Shown: positions 33,361 to 43,300 of the stretch, piece after piece
Position numbering within the stretch: position 1 is the first letter of the stretch
Layout of the letters: every line of letters starts with the position of its first letter
Source of the DNA: Micavibrio sp.
GTDB lineage: Bacteria; Pseudomonadota; Alphaproteobacteria; UBA9219
Reading direction: 5' to 3'
DNA: 60,763 bases
NCBI GenBank assembly: GCA_020718105.1
Contig: DYDA01000012.1
Location: 1-60,763, forward strand
Notes under the pieces: model-generated
What the model was told of the DNA's origin: nothing
Database searches by the model: none
The model's input: the letters and a program-made list of their open reading frames with translations, nothing else
Position numbers and translations under genes: made by a program

Positions 33361-34707
33361 TCATGCCATTACTCCCGATAAACGACTCTGCGCTCGCTCC
33401 CGCCCAATCAGCGGCAGGAGGGTTTTAAGTTCGGGGCCGTGATCCATGCCCGTCAGGGCGCGGCGCAGCGGCATAAACAGCTCTTTGCCCTTGCGGCCTG
33501 TTTTTTCTTTGACGGCATTCGTCCATGCGCTCCATGTTGCCTCATCCCACGGCGAGGGCGGCAGCAGCGCGGCGGCTTCGGCGATAAACGCCTTGTCCTC
33601 AATCACTGGCGTGACGGGGCCGTTGGCGACATGCCACCACAGGCGAACATCCTCAATCGTCATCAGATTGGTGCGAACGGCGTTCCAGAAATCTTCCGTA
33701 ACGTGTCCAAGGCCAAGAGCGTCCAGACGCTTCCCAATGGACGCAAAGGGCGTCATGTGCAGGATTTTGGAGCTCATATGCTTCAGCTCTTCCAGATCGA
33801 ACTTGACCGTGGAGCGCGAGATTTTGGACAAATCAAATGTGGTCGCCAGTTCATCAAGGCTGAGGCACGGCACGGCGGAATCGGATGTGCCCAGCTTGGC
33901 CAAAAGGGCATTGATCGCCATCGCCTCAAGGTGCAATTCCTCGCGCAGGGAGGCGATGCTCATCGTGCCAAGGCGCTTGCTCATCGCCTCGCCCGTGATG
34001 TTGACCATCAGGGGATAATGCGCCCATTGCGGCGCGGGCTTGTCCGTGATTGCTTGCCACAGCTGGATTTGTACGGAGGTATTGGTGACGTGATCCTCGC
34101 CGCGAATGATATGCGTGATGCCCATATCGGCATCGTCCACAACCGAGCAAAAGGTGTAAAGCGGCACGCCGTCTTCGCGCACGATCACGGGATCGGACAG
34201 GGAGGAGGCAGGGAAAATCTTGTGCCCTTGGATCAAGTCATCCCACACGACATCGCCCGCGTTCAGTTTAAAGCGCCAGTGCGGCTTTTTGCCCTGTGCG
34301 ATCAGCGCGGCAACATCGTTCGGCGAAAGCTTCAGCGCTGCGCGATCATAAACAGGCGGCAGGCCGCGCCCCAGCTGCGTCTTGCGCTTAAGGCCCAGCT
34401 CATCCGCTGTTTCGAAACAGGGATAAACGCGTCCCGCTGCTTTCAGCGTTTCCAAAACCTCTTGATAGCGCGTGGTGCGATCCGACTGCTTGGCATAGGC
34501 ATCCCATGTCAGGCCTAGCCACGCCATATCGTCCTTGATCCCTTGCTCAAACGCGGGGGTTGATCGCTCTTGATCCGTATCATCCATACGCAGCAGGAAA
34601 CGCCCACCATGCTGGCGGGCGAAAAGGACATTGAACAGAGCCGCGCGGATATTGCCAATATGCAAAAGACCGGTGGGCGAGGGCGCAAAGCGTACAAATA
34701 CAGTCAT
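33361..34707 (-). CDS. gltX: Glutamyl-tRNA synthetase
   Basis: 448 residues. [21 protein letters not shown] (6-26) holds the class I HIGH-type motif (HIGN). The KMSKS-type motif is [12 protein letters not shown]. The mid-domain has [12 protein letters not shown] and [25 protein letters not shown]. It charges tRNA-Glu; if the genome has gatCAB it may also serve tRNA-Gln. The length is typical of alphaproteobacterial GltX; many alphaproteobacteria carry two copies, and which one this is cannot be told here. The start codon is unambiguous because the RFAPSP motif must be at the N-terminus. Confidence 0.97.
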   Translation of the reverse strand: MTVFVRFAPSPTGLLHIGNIRAALFNVLFARQHGGRFLLRMDDTDQERSTPAFEQGIKDDMAWLGLTWDAYAKQSDRTTRYQEVLETLKAAGRVYPCFETADELGLKRKTQLGRGLPPVYDRAALKLSPNDVAALIAQGKKPHWRFKLNAGDVVWDDLIQGHKIFPASSLSDPVIVREDGVPLYTFCSVVDDADMGITHIIRGEDHVTNTSVQIQLWQAITDKPAPQWAHYPLMVNITGEAMSKRLGTMSIASLREELHLEAMAINALLAKLGTSDSAVPCLSLDELATTFDLSKISRSTVKFDLEELKHMSSKILHMTPFASIGKRLDALGLGHVTEDFWNAVRTNLMTIEDVRLWWHVANGPVTPVIEDKAFIAEAAALLPPSPWDEATWSAWTNAVKEKTGRKGKELFMPLRRALTGMDHGPELKTLLPLIGRERAQSRLSGVMA

Positions 34708-34795
34708 GACGTTGTTCTAGCAGGAAAAAGGCAGCGGAGGGAAGGGGGTTTAGGGATCCAAACGCAGGTTAACAAAAAAGGAAACCCAACAAAAT

Positions 34796-34947
34796 CACCC
34801 TCCCCTTGCGGGAGGGTCGAAAAATAAGGCTCCGCAGGAGACGGATTTTTCGGGGAGGGGTTATAAACCCACGCATTTTTGACCCCTCCCCGAAGATTTT
34901 ACGCGCTACGCTTATAAAATCTTCGACCCTCCCGCAAGGGGAGGGTG
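34796..34947. repeat. Palindromic repeat, family A copy 4
   Basis: The outer arms CACCCTCCCCTTGCGGGAGG and complement match copy 2. The inner left stem is GAAAAAT...ATTTTTC with a 19-base loop. The inner right stem is GAAGATTTTA...TAAAATCTTC, again different from the other copies. The middle pairs GGGGAGGGG with CCCCTCCCC. It occupies most of the 394-base gap between gltX and the orphan gene at 35102. The remainder, 34948-35101, shows nothing else recognisable apart from the orphan's ribosome binding site. Confidence 0.9.
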
Positions 34948-35101
34948 GTTTAGTGCTTTTGTTAATCTGAGTTCGGAGCCCTTGGGTACAGCCCTATTTT
35001 GTCCTCTTTTAAACAAAAATATACCTTTTTGTGCTTTAATGATGAGGATCGTTTCGTTCACAACAATTAGTTATTATCATTATTATTGGGTTGAGGCGCT
35101 G

Positions 35102-35911
35102 ATGTCCTCTGACAAGCAATATCAAGGTTTTTTTGGAACTCTCCGCAGAGAATCGGAGAGGCGTAAGCTATGGAAAGAAATTGCGCTGGATGAGAAACAG
35201 GAGGGGCTTTTATCTTATGCGCGGCACAAACTTGACTCACACTTGTTAGAATTCACCAATGAGGCAGCATGGAACGGGTTAAGGAAGAGTGTCGTTCAAC
35301 AAGATCCACGTAGAGAATACATATTGGATTGTGCTGAACGGTGGGGGAAAAAAATTCAAGTTGAAATGAAAAAGTATGGTCAACGTCCAGTTGATGATAT
35401 TGCGTTCACCAAGATAGCACGGAGCTGTAAGGACTTTGCGTTTGTTTTGGATGATTTTTCAGGAGAAGACGTTCGTTTGGCTGTTTCCTTTCTATCAAAT
35501 ACAATACGATATGGAGACCGTATAAAAAATTGGTATAGTAAGGAAGTTAATGAACCACAGCTTGTTAATGGGAAAATATATCTTGAATGGGGCGCTTCTA
35601 GCAGAAAGGACACACCGGCAGAGGCGCAGGCGCGAATCCCAACATTAGAACAGCAGAAAAGGGACAGAATAGCGTTTAGGAGAAAAGGATATTATGAAGG
35701 CCTGAAGAGATTTACCGCAGATCCTAAAGGTGCGACGGAAAAGGCGATAAGGATTGCTTGGCGAGAAGCGGCAAGCGCAATAACTGTTTTTAGAAAAGCA
35801 CTGAACGAGGTGCCAAAAGCGATGGAAGTCAAGGCGGTAGTTAATGTTGTGGGGAATAGGCCGAGAAAGCCTTTGTCAAAAGTTGTTCATCCTTTTCGAT
35901 ATGGCCTCTAG
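35102..35911 (+). CDS. Unknown protein, AT-rich orphan gene
   Basis: 269 residues from the ATG at 35102, preceded by TTGAGGCGCTG (GAGG, 6 bases spacing). The frame is open to 34982, but that extension reads as non-coding DNA. The protein is soluble, basic and helix-rich (for example QGFFGTLRRESERRKLWKEIALDEKQEGLLSYARHKL). No signal peptide, membrane helix or known motif is visible. Its DNA is clearly more AT-rich than uvrB or gltX and uses codons such as AGA, AGG and ATA that neighbours avoid, a sign of transfer. It lies between a family A palindrome and uvrB. I do not recognise the family. Confidence 0.65.
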   Translation: MSSDKQYQGFFGTLRRESERRKLWKEIALDEKQEGLLSYARHKLDSHLLEFTNEAAWNGLRKSVVQQDPRREYILDCAERWGKKIQVEMKKYGQRPVDDIAFTKIARSCKDFAFVLDDFSGEDVRLAVSFLSNTIRYGDRIKNWYSKEVNEPQLVNGKIYLEWGASSRKDTPAEAQARIPTLEQQKRDRIAFRRKGYYEGLKRFTADPKGATEKAIRIAWREAASAITVFRKALNEVPKAMEVKAVVNVVGNRPRKPLSKVVHPFRYGL

Positions 35912-35981
35912 CCCCATCTTGCTCCCCCTTCCTATTCCGCCTACACTCCGCTTCTGCCGTTAAGACAGGAGCGGATTTTTT

Positions 35982-38039
35982 ATGACCTTCCCCACCTTTG
36001 CCGATGTGAAGAAGCCCGACTATCGCCCCGAAGCGGGGCGGGGGTTTCGGCTGGTATCCGACTATCAGCCTGCTGGCGATCAGCCTGCCGCGATTGATGC
36101 GCTGTGCGCGGGGCTAGAGGCCGGTGCGCGGGATCAGGTGCTGTTGGGCGTCACGGGTTCCGGTAAGACGTTCACGATGGCGCAGGTAATCCACCGCTTG
36201 CAGCGGCCCGCTTTGGTTCTTGCGCCCAACAAGACGCTTGCCGCGCAGCTGTATGGCGAGATGAAAAGCTTTTTCCCCGACAACGCGGTGGAGTATTTCG
36301 TCAGCTATTACGATTACTATCAGCCCGAAGCCTATGTCCCCAAGACGGACACCTATATCGAAAAAGAGTCGATGATCAACGAGCAGATTGACCGCATGCG
36401 CCATGCGGCCACGCGCTCGCTGCTGGAGCGCGACGACGTGATCATTGTCGCGTCCGTGTCGTGCATTTATGGCATCGGGTCGGTGGAGACGTATCAGGAC
36501 ATGGTGCTGGCCTTGCAGATGGGGCAGACGATCCCTCGGCAAGAGCTTCTCGCGGGGTTTGTGCAGCTTCAGTACAAGCGCAACGATATTGGTTTTGGGC
36601 GTGGTGATTTTCGCGTCAAGGGCGATACGGTTGAGGTGTTTCCTGCGCATTTGGAAAGCACCGCGTGGCGCTTTTCCCTGTTTGGCGATGAGGTTGAAAA
36701 GATTATTGAGATCGACCCCCTGACAGGCGAAAAGGGCAAGGTTTTGGATGGCGTGAAGCTCTATGCCAACAGCCATTACGTTACGCCGCAGTTTACGGTT
36801 GAGCAGGCGGTGGCCAAGATTAAGGTGGATTTGCAAGAACGCCTTAAGGAGCTGCTGGCGGAAGGCAAACTGGTGGAGGAGCAACGCCTGCGTGAGCGCA
36901 TCACGTTTGATATGGAAATGATGCTGGCGACGGGGAGTTGTTCGGGCATTGAAAACTTCTCGCGTTATCTGACGGGTCGCGCGGCGGGGGAGCCTCCGCC
37001 TACGCTGTTTGAGTATCTGCCAAAAAACATGCTGCTCTTCGCGGATGAAAGCCACAACATGATCCCGCAGCTTCATGCGATGTATCGTGGTGATTTTCAG
37101 CGCAAAACGACGCTTTCCAACTTTGGCTTTCGCCTGCCATCGTGCGTCGATAACCGCCCCCTCAAGTTTGAAGAGTGGGATGCGATGCGACCGCAAACCA
37201 TCTTTGTGTCGGCGACCCCAGGCCCGTGGGAGTTGGAGCAAACGCAAGGCGTTTTTGTGGAGCAGGTTGTGCGCCCGACCGGCCTTATCGATCCGCCCGT
37301 GATTATCCGCCCCACGGATCATCAGGTGGATGACCTGCTGGCCGAGGTGCGCGAGGTCGTGAAAAAAGGCATGCGGATTCTGGTGACGACGCTCACCAAA
37401 AAAATGGCCGAGGCGCTCACCGATTACATGACCGAGGCGGGGATTAAGGTGCGCTATATCCACTCGGACGTGGATACGCTGGAGAGGATCGAAATTATCC
37501 GTGATCTGCGCCTTGGCGTGTGCGACGTGCTGGTGGGGATCAATCTTTTGCGCGAAGGATTGGATATTCCCGAATGCGGGCTTGTCGCCATTTTGGATGC
37601 GGATAAGGAGGGCTATTTGCGCTCACGCGTGTCGCTCATCCAAACAATTGGCCGTGCGTCCCGCAATGTGGAGGGGCGCGCCATTTTATATGCCGATAAA
37701 ATCACAGGCAGCATGCAGGCGGCCTTGGATGAAACAGGCCGAAGGCGCGAGAAACAGCAGGCCTATAACGCGCTTCACGGCATCACGCCCGAAAGCATTA
37801 AGAAGAACATCGGGGATATCCTGTCCTCGGTCTATGAGCGTGGCGATCACGTCAACGTGAACGTGGGAGAGGAAGTCCTTAGCGGGAAGAAGTTGCAAGC
37901 ATACTTGCGTTCTTTGGAAAAACGAATGAAGGAAGCTGCTGGGAACCTAGAGTTTGAAGAAGCCGCTCGCCTGCGCGATGAAATCCACCGGCTGGAAGCG
38001 GCAGAGATGGAAATTATTGACGATGTATCTGTCCCATGA
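35982..38039 (+). CDS. uvrB: Excinuclease ABC subunit B (UvrB)
   Basis: 685 residues. Walker A is [13 protein letters not shown] (55-67). The beta-hairpin that grips DNA is in [21 protein letters not shown]. Helicase motifs include [20 protein letters not shown], and [19 protein letters not shown]. The C-terminal UvrC-binding helix pair is [28 protein letters not shown]. It verifies damage in nucleotide excision repair. The start at 35982 has GGAGCGG upstream. No clear alphaproteobacterial LexA box (GTTC-N7-GTTC) is visible in the 70-base upstream gap. Confidence 0.98.
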   Translation: MTFPTFADVKKPDYRPEAGRGFRLVSDYQPAGDQPAAIDALCAGLEAGARDQVLLGVTGSGKTFTMAQVIHRLQRPALVLAPNKTLAAQLYGEMKSFFPDNAVEYFVSYYDYYQPEAYVPKTDTYIEKESMINEQIDRMRHAATRSLLERDDVIIVASVSCIYGIGSVETYQDMVLALQMGQTIPRQELLAGFVQLQYKRNDIGFGRGDFRVKGDTVEVFPAHLESTAWRFSLFGDEVEKIIEIDPLTGEKGKVLDGVKLYANSHYVTPQFTVEQAVAKIKVDLQERLKELLAEGKLVEEQRLRERITFDMEMMLATGSCSGIENFSRYLTGRAAGEPPPTLFEYLPKNMLLFADESHNMIPQLHAMYRGDFQRKTTLSNFGFRLPSCVDNRPLKFEEWDAMRPQTIFVSATPGPWELEQTQGVFVEQVVRPTGLIDPPVIIRPTDHQVDDLLAEVREVVKKGMRILVTTLTKKMAEALTDYMTEAGIKVRYIHSDVDTLERIEIIRDLRLGVCDVLVGINLLREGLDIPECGLVAILDADKEGYLRSRVSLIQTIGRASRNVEGRAILYADKITGSMQAALDETGRRREKQQAYNALHGITPESIKKNIGDILSSVYERGDHVNVNVGEEVLSGKKLQAYLRSLEKRMKEAAGNLEFEEAARLRDEIHRLEAAEMEIIDDVSVP

Positions 38040-38109
38040 AGTGTGAGATCAGGACAGGGACAGAAGAATAGATATTTTGCATAACCTTCAAGATTCCAAC
38101 AAACCTCTC

Positions 38110-38240
38110 GTCATTCCGGAAGTTTTGCGGCGCGTGAGCGCCGAAAAACTATCCGGAATCCGATTTGGTTTAAAATGACGCCAGAAAACAAATCGGATTT
38201 CCGCCTCTTCGTCCCGCTCTACGCGGGACTTCGTGCGGAC
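38110..38240. repeat. Palindromic repeat region, family C-like, two overlapping units
   Basis: The first unit (38110-38179) runs from GTCATTCCGGAAGTTTTG through GCGGCGCGTGAGCGCCG to ATCCGGAAT and ends AAAATGAC. The second (38185-38240) begins AAACAAATCGGAT, which is complementary to ATCCGATTTGGTTT of the first, and then has GTCCCGCTCTACGCGGGAC. It sits downstream of uvrB. The gap 38040-38565 otherwise contains one short open frame and heptamer-like sequence before chvI. Confidence 0.7.
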
Positions 38241-38307
38241 GGTGAGTTATGCAAGATGTCTAATGGGGGGCGTTAATAAATGTTAATGGCTGGGGGCGTC
38301 GGTAGAG

Positions 38308-38436
38308 ATGTGGATCAATCTTCAAAAGAGGCATGCGTTGCGTTTGGCAAAAAAAGAAACGGGCAATGAAATAAAGCACACCATTCGGCGGCTGATCGAC
38401 GCGCAGCGGCGGGCTGGGATCGCGTCGCTTTGTTGA
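38308..38436 (+). CDS. Possible 42-residue basic small protein (doubtful)
   Basis: ATG at 38308 to TGA at 38434-38436. The product is strongly basic and helical (LQKRHALRLAKKETGNEIKHTIRR then LIDAQRRAG). GGTAGAG precedes the start, a poor ribosome site. The sequence could be a remnant of a longer gene or a small DNA/RNA-binding peptide. A stop (38284-38286) bounds the frame upstream. No family recognised. Confidence 0.25.
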   Translation: MWINLQKRHALRLAKKETGNEIKHTIRRLIDAQRRAGIASLC

Positions 38437-38524
38437 ATAGTCTGATAAAAGCTGTAATATCTTCCAAATTATGCCATAGTTTGAAAGCCAATATGAATTG
38501 GCAAAGAGCTTTTTTCTTATAGGC

Positions 38525-38553
38525 TCTAACCCCTAAACCTTTAGCCCCTGTTA
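38525..38553 (+). repeat. Degenerate heptamer tract upstream of chvI
   Basis: CTAACCC, CTAAACC and two degraded units (TTTAGCC, CCTGTTA) lie at 38526-38553, just before GGAGG (38555-38559) and the chvI start. It has the same CTRA-rich heptamer theme as the arrays before dnaE, fliM and waaA, but here a normal Shine-Dalgarno site is also present. Confidence 0.55.
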
Positions 38554-38565
38554 TGGAGGCCGCCT

Positions 38566-39273
38566 TTGTCTCAAACCATTGTTCTTGTCGATGATGACCG
38601 CAACATCCTGACCTCCGTGAGTATGGCGCTGGAGGCCGAAGGCTATCAGGTGCGTACCTATTCCGATGCCGAGGAAGCTTTGCGCGGGCTTAGCCAACGG
38701 CCTGCCGACATGGCTGTTCTTGATATCAAGATGCCTCGCTTGACGGGGATGGAGCTTCTTTCCCGTTTGCGCCAGCAGCCCTTGACGCAGACCATGCCTG
38801 TTATTTTCTTAACCTCTAAGGACGAAGAGGTGGATGAGATTATGGGTCTGTCCATGGGCGCGGACGATTATATCACTAAACCTTTTTCCCAGCGTCTTTT
38901 GCTGGAGCGCATTCGCGCCATTTTGCGCCGCGAGCAGCTGCGCCTTAATCCGCCTACAGCTGATGCCTCGCAGCTTCTGACTCGTGGTGAGCTTGTTTTG
39001 GACGGAGCGCGTCATCAATGCACGTGGAAGGGCAAAGCGGTTGACTTGACGGTGACGGAGTTTCTGCTCGTCAAAGCGTTGGCTCAACGTGTTGGACATG
39101 TCAAAAGCCGCGATCAGCTGATGGATGCCGCCTATGGTGAATCCATTTATGTTGATGATCGCACAATTGATAGCCATATTAAACGTCTTCGCAAAAAGTT
39201 TCGTGTGGTCGATGATGGGTTCGAACAAATTGAAACGCTTTACGGCGTCGGCTATCGCTATAAGGAAGATTGA
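38566..39273 (+). CDS. chvI: OmpR-family response regulator ChvI
   Basis: 235 residues starting at TTG 38566, with GGAGG 6 bases upstream. Receiver domain: acidic pocket VDDDRN, phosphoacceptor Asp53 in VLDIKMP, then a switch Thr in FLTSKD and the Lys in ITKPF. The opening ([19 protein letters not shown]) is nearly diagnostic of ChvI/ExoR-system regulators. The C-terminal winged helix has [16 protein letters not shown] and [25 protein letters not shown]. With ChvG it controls envelope, acid-stress and exopolysaccharide genes in alphaproteobacteria. The stop overlaps the chvG start. Confidence 0.93.
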   Translation: MSQTIVLVDDDRNILTSVSMALEAEGYQVRTYSDAEEALRGLSQRPADMAVLDIKMPRLTGMELLSRLRQQPLTQTMPVIFLTSKDEEVDEIMGLSMGADDYITKPFSQRLLLERIRAILRREQLRLNPPTADASQLLTRGELVLDGARHQCTWKGKAVDLTVTEFLLVKALAQRVGHVKSRDQLMDAAYGESIYVDDRTIDSHIKRLRKKFRVVDDGFEQIETLYGVGYRYKED

Positions 39274-40982
39274 GCTTTCGGATGTTTTTCTCCGCGTTGC
39301 GTTCTTTATTGTTCCGTTCGCCCGTCGCGCCAGCTTGTCCTTGGCCGCCGCGTTTTTGGCATAGGCGAACGCCACCGCGTTTGTCCCCCCTCATGCTTCG
39401 CATTATGGCCGTCAATGTCATGGCGCTTGCCATTCTGGTGGGGAGCTTACTCTACTTGGGGCGATATCAAGATCGCCTGATTGCGACAGAGTTGGACGGG
39501 CTTAGGATGCAGGTGAGGATGTCCGCCAGCGCGATTGCTGAAGGCGCGGTTGTTTTGGATCGTGATGAGCGCAACATCCTCTCGCCTCTTTTGGCGCGGC
39601 TTATGATCCGGCGTCTTGTGGAAGCCAGCGCAACGCATACGCGCCTTTATGACGTGGATGATACGCTTTTGGCCGATAGCCAAATCCTTCTTGACCCTGC
39701 AGGTAAGGTGCAGGCGCGGCGCTTGCCGTCTTCCACAGGCCATTGGCTTGGCGACCATGTGATGGGCTTTTTCGATTTGATGGATCGCTTGGCAACCAAG
39801 GCCGATTACCCTCTTTATCCTGAAGCGGAGATTCAACAAGGCGACCAATACGATATTGTTAAAAAGGCGCGTGATGGGATCGTTTCAACAGAGGTCTGGC
39901 GTGTGCCAGAAGGGGGGCTTTTGCTGTCGGCTGCCGCCCCTGTTCAGCGCTATAAGCAAGTGTTGGGCATGGTTATCTTAACGCGGCCTGATACGAAAAT
40001 AAGCGCGGCTATTCATGAAGTCCGTATCGATATTCTTAAGATATTCGGCGTTACGTTGTTGATCACGCTGCTTCTGTCCATCTATCTTGCGCGGGCGATT
40101 GCAAGGCCCCTCAAGCTGCTTGCCAAAGCGGCGGAAAGCGTGCGCCATGGACAGACGGAAATGGTGGGGCTTTCCGGCACAGCGCGGCTTTTGAACCATA
40201 ACGCAATCCCTGATTTCAGTGCGCGTCATGACGAGATTGGGGATCTCTCTGTGGCGCTTCGCGATATGACATCGGCCTTGGCCAAGCGTATTGGCGCGAT
40301 TGAAAACTTTGCGGCGGATGTCGCTCATGAAATCAAGAATCCACTCACGTCCTTGCGTAGCGCTGTCGAAACGGCGGGGAAGGTAAGCGACCCAGAACGG
40401 CAGAAAAAGCTGATGCAAGTGATCCGTGATGATGTGGATCGGTTGGATCGATTGATTTCGGATATTTCGCGAGCCTCGCGTTTGGATGCTGAGCTAACGC
40501 GAGATGAAGTCGCTGATGTTGATTTGGCACGGATGGTGCGCTCTCTTGTCGCGCTTTATGCGGACGATGAAAAAGGCGCGATTGTCGTGACGGATGTGCC
40601 GCTTGAAGCCAGATTTCATGTTGAAGGTATTGAACCAAGGCTTGTTCAGGTGATGCAAAATCTGATTGCGAACGCGCTGTCGTTTGCGCCGCCAAAGAGC
40701 AAGGTTGTGGTGAGCGTTGCGCCTCTTAAGGGGGGCTTTATCGATCTTATTGTCGAGGATGAGGGCGGCGGCATTCCTGAAAATAAGCTGGAGGCTATCT
40801 TTGATCGTTTTTATAGTGAGCGCCCCAAGGCCGAGAAATTTGGCACGCATTCTGGGTTAGGCCTCAGCATTTCTAAGCAAATTGTTGAGGCGCATCATGG
40901 CCGCATTTGGGCCGAAAATCGCACGAATGCCGAGGGGCGTGTCATTGGCTCTCGCTTTATCGTAAGGTTGACTTCTTTTTGA
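39270..40982 (+). CDS. chvG: Sensor histidine kinase ChvG
   Basis: 570 residues from TTG 39270, overlapping chvI by 4 bases; ATG 39282 is an alternative. A basic N-terminus leads to a first membrane helix (about 43-62), a periplasmic sensor of some 200 residues starting [27 protein letters not shown] (a ChvG hallmark), a second helix ([18 protein letters not shown]), HAMP, and the kinase core. The phosphorylated His is residue 353 in [18 protein letters not shown]; the N box is [13 protein letters not shown], followed by G boxes [18 protein letters not shown] and [16 protein letters not shown]. In other species ExoR inhibits the periplasmic domain; no exoR is in this window. Confidence 0.94.
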   Translation: MSFRMFFSALRSLLFRSPVAPACPWPPRFWHRRTPPRLSPLMLRIMAVNVMALAILVGSLLYLGRYQDRLIATELDGLRMQVRMSASAIAEGAVVLDRDERNILSPLLARLMIRRLVEASATHTRLYDVDDTLLADSQILLDPAGKVQARRLPSSTGHWLGDHVMGFFDLMDRLATKADYPLYPEAEIQQGDQYDIVKKARDGIVSTEVWRVPEGGLLLSAAAPVQRYKQVLGMVILTRPDTKISAAIHEVRIDILKIFGVTLLITLLLSIYLARAIARPLKLLAKAAESVRHGQTEMVGLSGTARLLNHNAIPDFSARHDEIGDLSVALRDMTSALAKRIGAIENFAADVAHEIKNPLTSLRSAVETAGKVSDPERQKKLMQVIRDDVDRLDRLISDISRASRLDAELTRDEVADVDLARMVRSLVALYADDEKGAIVVTDVPLEARFHVEGIEPRLVQVMQNLIANALSFAPPKSKVVVSVAPLKGGFIDLIVEDEGGGIPENKLEAIFDRFYSERPKAEKFGTHSGLGLSISKQIVEAHHGRIWAENRTNAEGRVIGSRFIVRLTSF

Positions 40983-40990
40983 TAAGCCCT

Positions 40991-41005
40991 TGTTGCGCCG
41001 CAACA
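40991..41005. promoter_or_regulatory. TGTTGCGCCGCAACA palindrome upstream of phbA (PhaR-like site?)
   Basis: A perfect 7-bp inverted repeat around a single base, containing TTGC-N3-GCAA. It lies 138 bases before phbA and just after the chvG stop. PhaR repressors of alphaproteobacterial PHB genes bind palindromes of the TGC...GCA kind, so this is a candidate operator. It is too short to be sure. Confidence 0.35.
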
Positions 41006-41142
41006 TACAATCGTGACATAAGCATGTGGTTTGATTGATATTTCCTTGCCTTGCTTAACAATCCGCCTTATGGTTACCGCGATTTCTTAGAGACCGGTCT
41101 TTTCCTCTTTTTTCGTCTCACCTTCAAAGGAGTTTCCTATCC

Positions 41143-42315
41143 ATGACAAATATCGTGATTGTTAGCGCTACGCGCACGGCCATCGGTTCTTTTAACGGCG
41201 CTTTGTCTTCGCGCCCTGCTGTTCAGCTTGGTGCTGATGTGATTAAGGAAGCGCTTATCCGCGCCAAGGTGCAGGCAGCGGATATTGATGAAGTTGTGAT
41301 GGGGAATGTTCTTTCAGCGGGGCTTGGCATGGGGCCTGCGCGTCAAGCGGCCATCGGGGCGGGTATTCCTTCTGAAAAGACAGCCTATGGCGTCAATCAG
41401 ATTTGCGGATCGGGTCTGCGCGCTGTGGCCAATGGCGCGATGGCGATCAAGGCGGGCGATGCTTCGGTTATCGTTGCGGGCGGCATGGAAAACATGAGCC
41501 TATCGCACCATGCGATTTATTTGCGTAATGGCATTCGCATGGGCGATGGCGCGATGGTCGATACGATGATCAAGGATGGCCTTTCGGACATTTTCAATAA
41601 TTGTCATATGGGCATTACGGCAGAAAACGTGGCCGAGAAGTTTGGCATCACGCGTGAGATGCAAGATATTTTTGCCGTGGAATCACAGCTGAAAGCCGAA
41701 GCCGCCATCAATGCGGGCAAGTTTAAGGATGAAATCGTTCCCGTCATCATTCCCAATAAAAAGGGTGATGTTACCGTTGCGCAGGATGAATACCCTCGCT
41801 TTGGCGCCAGCGTTGAGGGCATGGCGAAGTTGAAGCCTGCTTTCAAAAAAGACGGCACTGTTACAGCAGGCAACGCTTCGGGCATCAATGACGGCGCGGC
41901 TGCGTTTGTCTTGATGACCGAGGAAGAGGCTGCCAAGCGCGGCCTCACACCGCTGGCGCGTATCGCGTCTTGGGCCACGGCGGGCGTTGATCCCGCGCTG
42001 ATGGGAACGGGGCCTATCCCCGCGAGCCAGTTCGCGTTGAAAAAGGCGGGATGGAGCGTCTCTGATCTTGATTTGATTGAGGCCAACGAAGCCTTTGCCG
42101 CGCAAGCGATTGCCGTGAACAAGGAAATGGGCTGGGATGTTGCCAAGGTCAACGTCAATGGCGGCGCGATTGCTTTGGGTCATCCCATCGGCGCTTCGGG
42201 CGCGCGCGTTTTGGTCACGTTGATTCATGAGATGCAAAAGCGCAGCGCGAAGAAGGGGCTTGTGACTCTTTGCATCGGTGGCGGCATGGGCATCGCCATG
42301 TGCATTGAGCGGTAA
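41143..42315 (+). CDS. phbA: Acetyl-CoA acetyltransferase (beta-ketothiolase)
   Basis: 390 residues. The acyl-accepting Cys88 is in [11 protein letters not shown]; His347 in [21 protein letters not shown] and Cys377 in [12 protein letters not shown] complete the thiolase II triad. It condenses two acetyl-CoA to acetoacetyl-CoA, the first PHB step. AAAGGAG lies 10 bases before the ATG. A tautomerase-like gene follows after 5 bases and then the reductase phbB, so one operon is likely. The length matches biosynthetic thiolases. Confidence 0.95.
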   Translation: MTNIVIVSATRTAIGSFNGALSSRPAVQLGADVIKEALIRAKVQAADIDEVVMGNVLSAGLGMGPARQAAIGAGIPSEKTAYGVNQICGSGLRAVANGAMAIKAGDASVIVAGGMENMSLSHHAIYLRNGIRMGDGAMVDTMIKDGLSDIFNNCHMGITAENVAEKFGITREMQDIFAVESQLKAEAAINAGKFKDEIVPVIIPNKKGDVTVAQDEYPRFGASVEGMAKLKPAFKKDGTVTAGNASGINDGAAAFVLMTEEEAAKRGLTPLARIASWATAGVDPALMGTGPIPASQFALKKAGWSVSDLDLIEANEAFAAQAIAVNKEMGWDVAKVNVNGGAIALGHPIGASGARVLVTLIHEMQKRSAKKGLVTLCIGGGMGIAMCIER

Positions 42316-42320
42316 CGCCC

Positions 42321-42560
42321 ATGCCTATCGTTCATATTGATGTCCTCAAGCGTCCTGTCGCGGCTAAACGCCGCATGGTGTATGCCGTGACAGAGGCGGT
42401 TGCCACGGCGCTGGACGTTTCTCCCGATAGCGTTCATGTGATCGTCAACGAAATGAAAGGCGATCAATACGCTGTGGCGGGCGTCCTGTGGGACGATAAA
42501 AAAACGCCTTTAAGAAAAACAGTCAAGAAACCAATCAAAACATCAAGGAAGAGAAAATGA
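42321..42560 (+). CDS. 4-oxalocrotonate tautomerase-family small enzyme
   Basis: 79 residues. After removal of Met the N-terminal Pro (MPIVHIDVLKRP) would be the catalytic base of the family. KRRMVYAVTEAVATALDVSPDSVHVIVNEM is the standard helix-strand core (usual size 60-75 residues). The tail PLRKTVKKPIKTSRKRK is unusually basic and not part of the fold. It lies between phbA and phbB, and its stop overlaps the phbB start by 4 bases (ATGA), so it is translated with them. The substrate is unknown; a keto-enol tautomerase role on a 3-oxoacyl compound is only a guess. Confidence 0.85.
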   Translation: MPIVHIDVLKRPVAAKRRMVYAVTEAVATALDVSPDSVHVIVNEMKGDQYAVAGVLWDDKKTPLRKTVKKPIKTSRKRK

Positions 42561-43300
42561 CAAGAAAAGTTGAAAAAGCGAGAGTCGTCGTCGTCACGGG
42601 CGGAACGCGTGGCATCGGTGCGGCGATTAGTGCGACCATGCATTCGTTTGGCTATAAAGTTGCCGCGACGTATATGGGCAATGATAAGGCCGCCGAAACG
42701 TTTAAGGAAAATTCTGGCATTGATGCTGTTTATAAATTCGATGTTGGTGATTATGATGCGTGCGCCGCTGGTCTTGCTTTGATCGAAAAGAAGCTTGGCT
42801 CCGTTGATATTTTGGTCAACAACGCAGGCATCACACGCGATTCTTTCCTGCATAAGATGACGCAGCAACAATGGCGCGAAGTTATCTCTACCAATCTTGA
42901 TTCCGTTTTCAATATGTCTCGTCTTGTGGTGGAAGGCATGCGCGAACGTGGGTTTGGTCGTATCATTTCGATCAGCTCGATCAACGGCCTTTCTGGCGCA
43001 ATGGGGCAGACGAATTATTCAGCGGCCAAGGCGGGCATCATCGGTTTTTCGAAATCGTTGGCGTTGGAAGTCGCGGCCAAGGGCGTGACTGTTAACGTGA
43101 TCGCGCCGGGTTATATCGAAACGGATATGGTGCGTGCGATTGCCCCAGAGATTCTGGAAAAGATCGTGGCCAAGATTCCCGTTAAAAAACTTGGTAACGT
43201 GCAGGGTATCGCGCGGCTTGTCGCCTTCTTGGCGGATGAGCAGAACGGTTTTACAACGGGTGCGACGTTCAATATCAACGGCGGCCAGTATTTGGCTTAA
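42557..43300 (+). CDS. phbB: Acetoacetyl-CoA reductase
   Basis: 247 residues, an SDR with NADP-binding TGGTRGIG (14-21), NNAG at 88-91, catalytic Tyr154 and Lys158 in NYSAAKAG, and the end NINGGQYLA typical of PhbB/FabG. The PhbB-like features MTQQQWREVISTNLDSVFNMSR and INGLSGAMGQTNYSAAKAG separate it from most FabG. It reduces acetoacetyl-CoA to (R)-3-hydroxybutyryl-CoA for PHB synthase, which is not in this window. The stop shares TTAA with the convergent lpxK stop. A strong terminator follows at 43321. Confidence 0.93.
   Translation: MTRKVEKARVVVVTGGTRGIGAAISATMHSFGYKVAATYMGNDKAAETFKENSGIDAVYKFDVGDYDACAAGLALIEKKLGSVDILVNNAGITRDSFLHKMTQQQWREVISTNLDSVFNMSRLVVEGMRERGFGRIISISSINGLSGAMGQTNYSAAKAGIIGFSKSLALEVAAKGVTVNVIAPGYIETDMVRAIAPEILEKIVAKIPVKKLGNVQGIARLVAFLADEQNGFTTGATFNINGGQYLA

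Noticed and set aside
36114-37463. 449-residue open frame opposite uvrB
   Set aside because: It results from uvrB codon bias; composition is dominated by H, R, Q and L and no motif is present.
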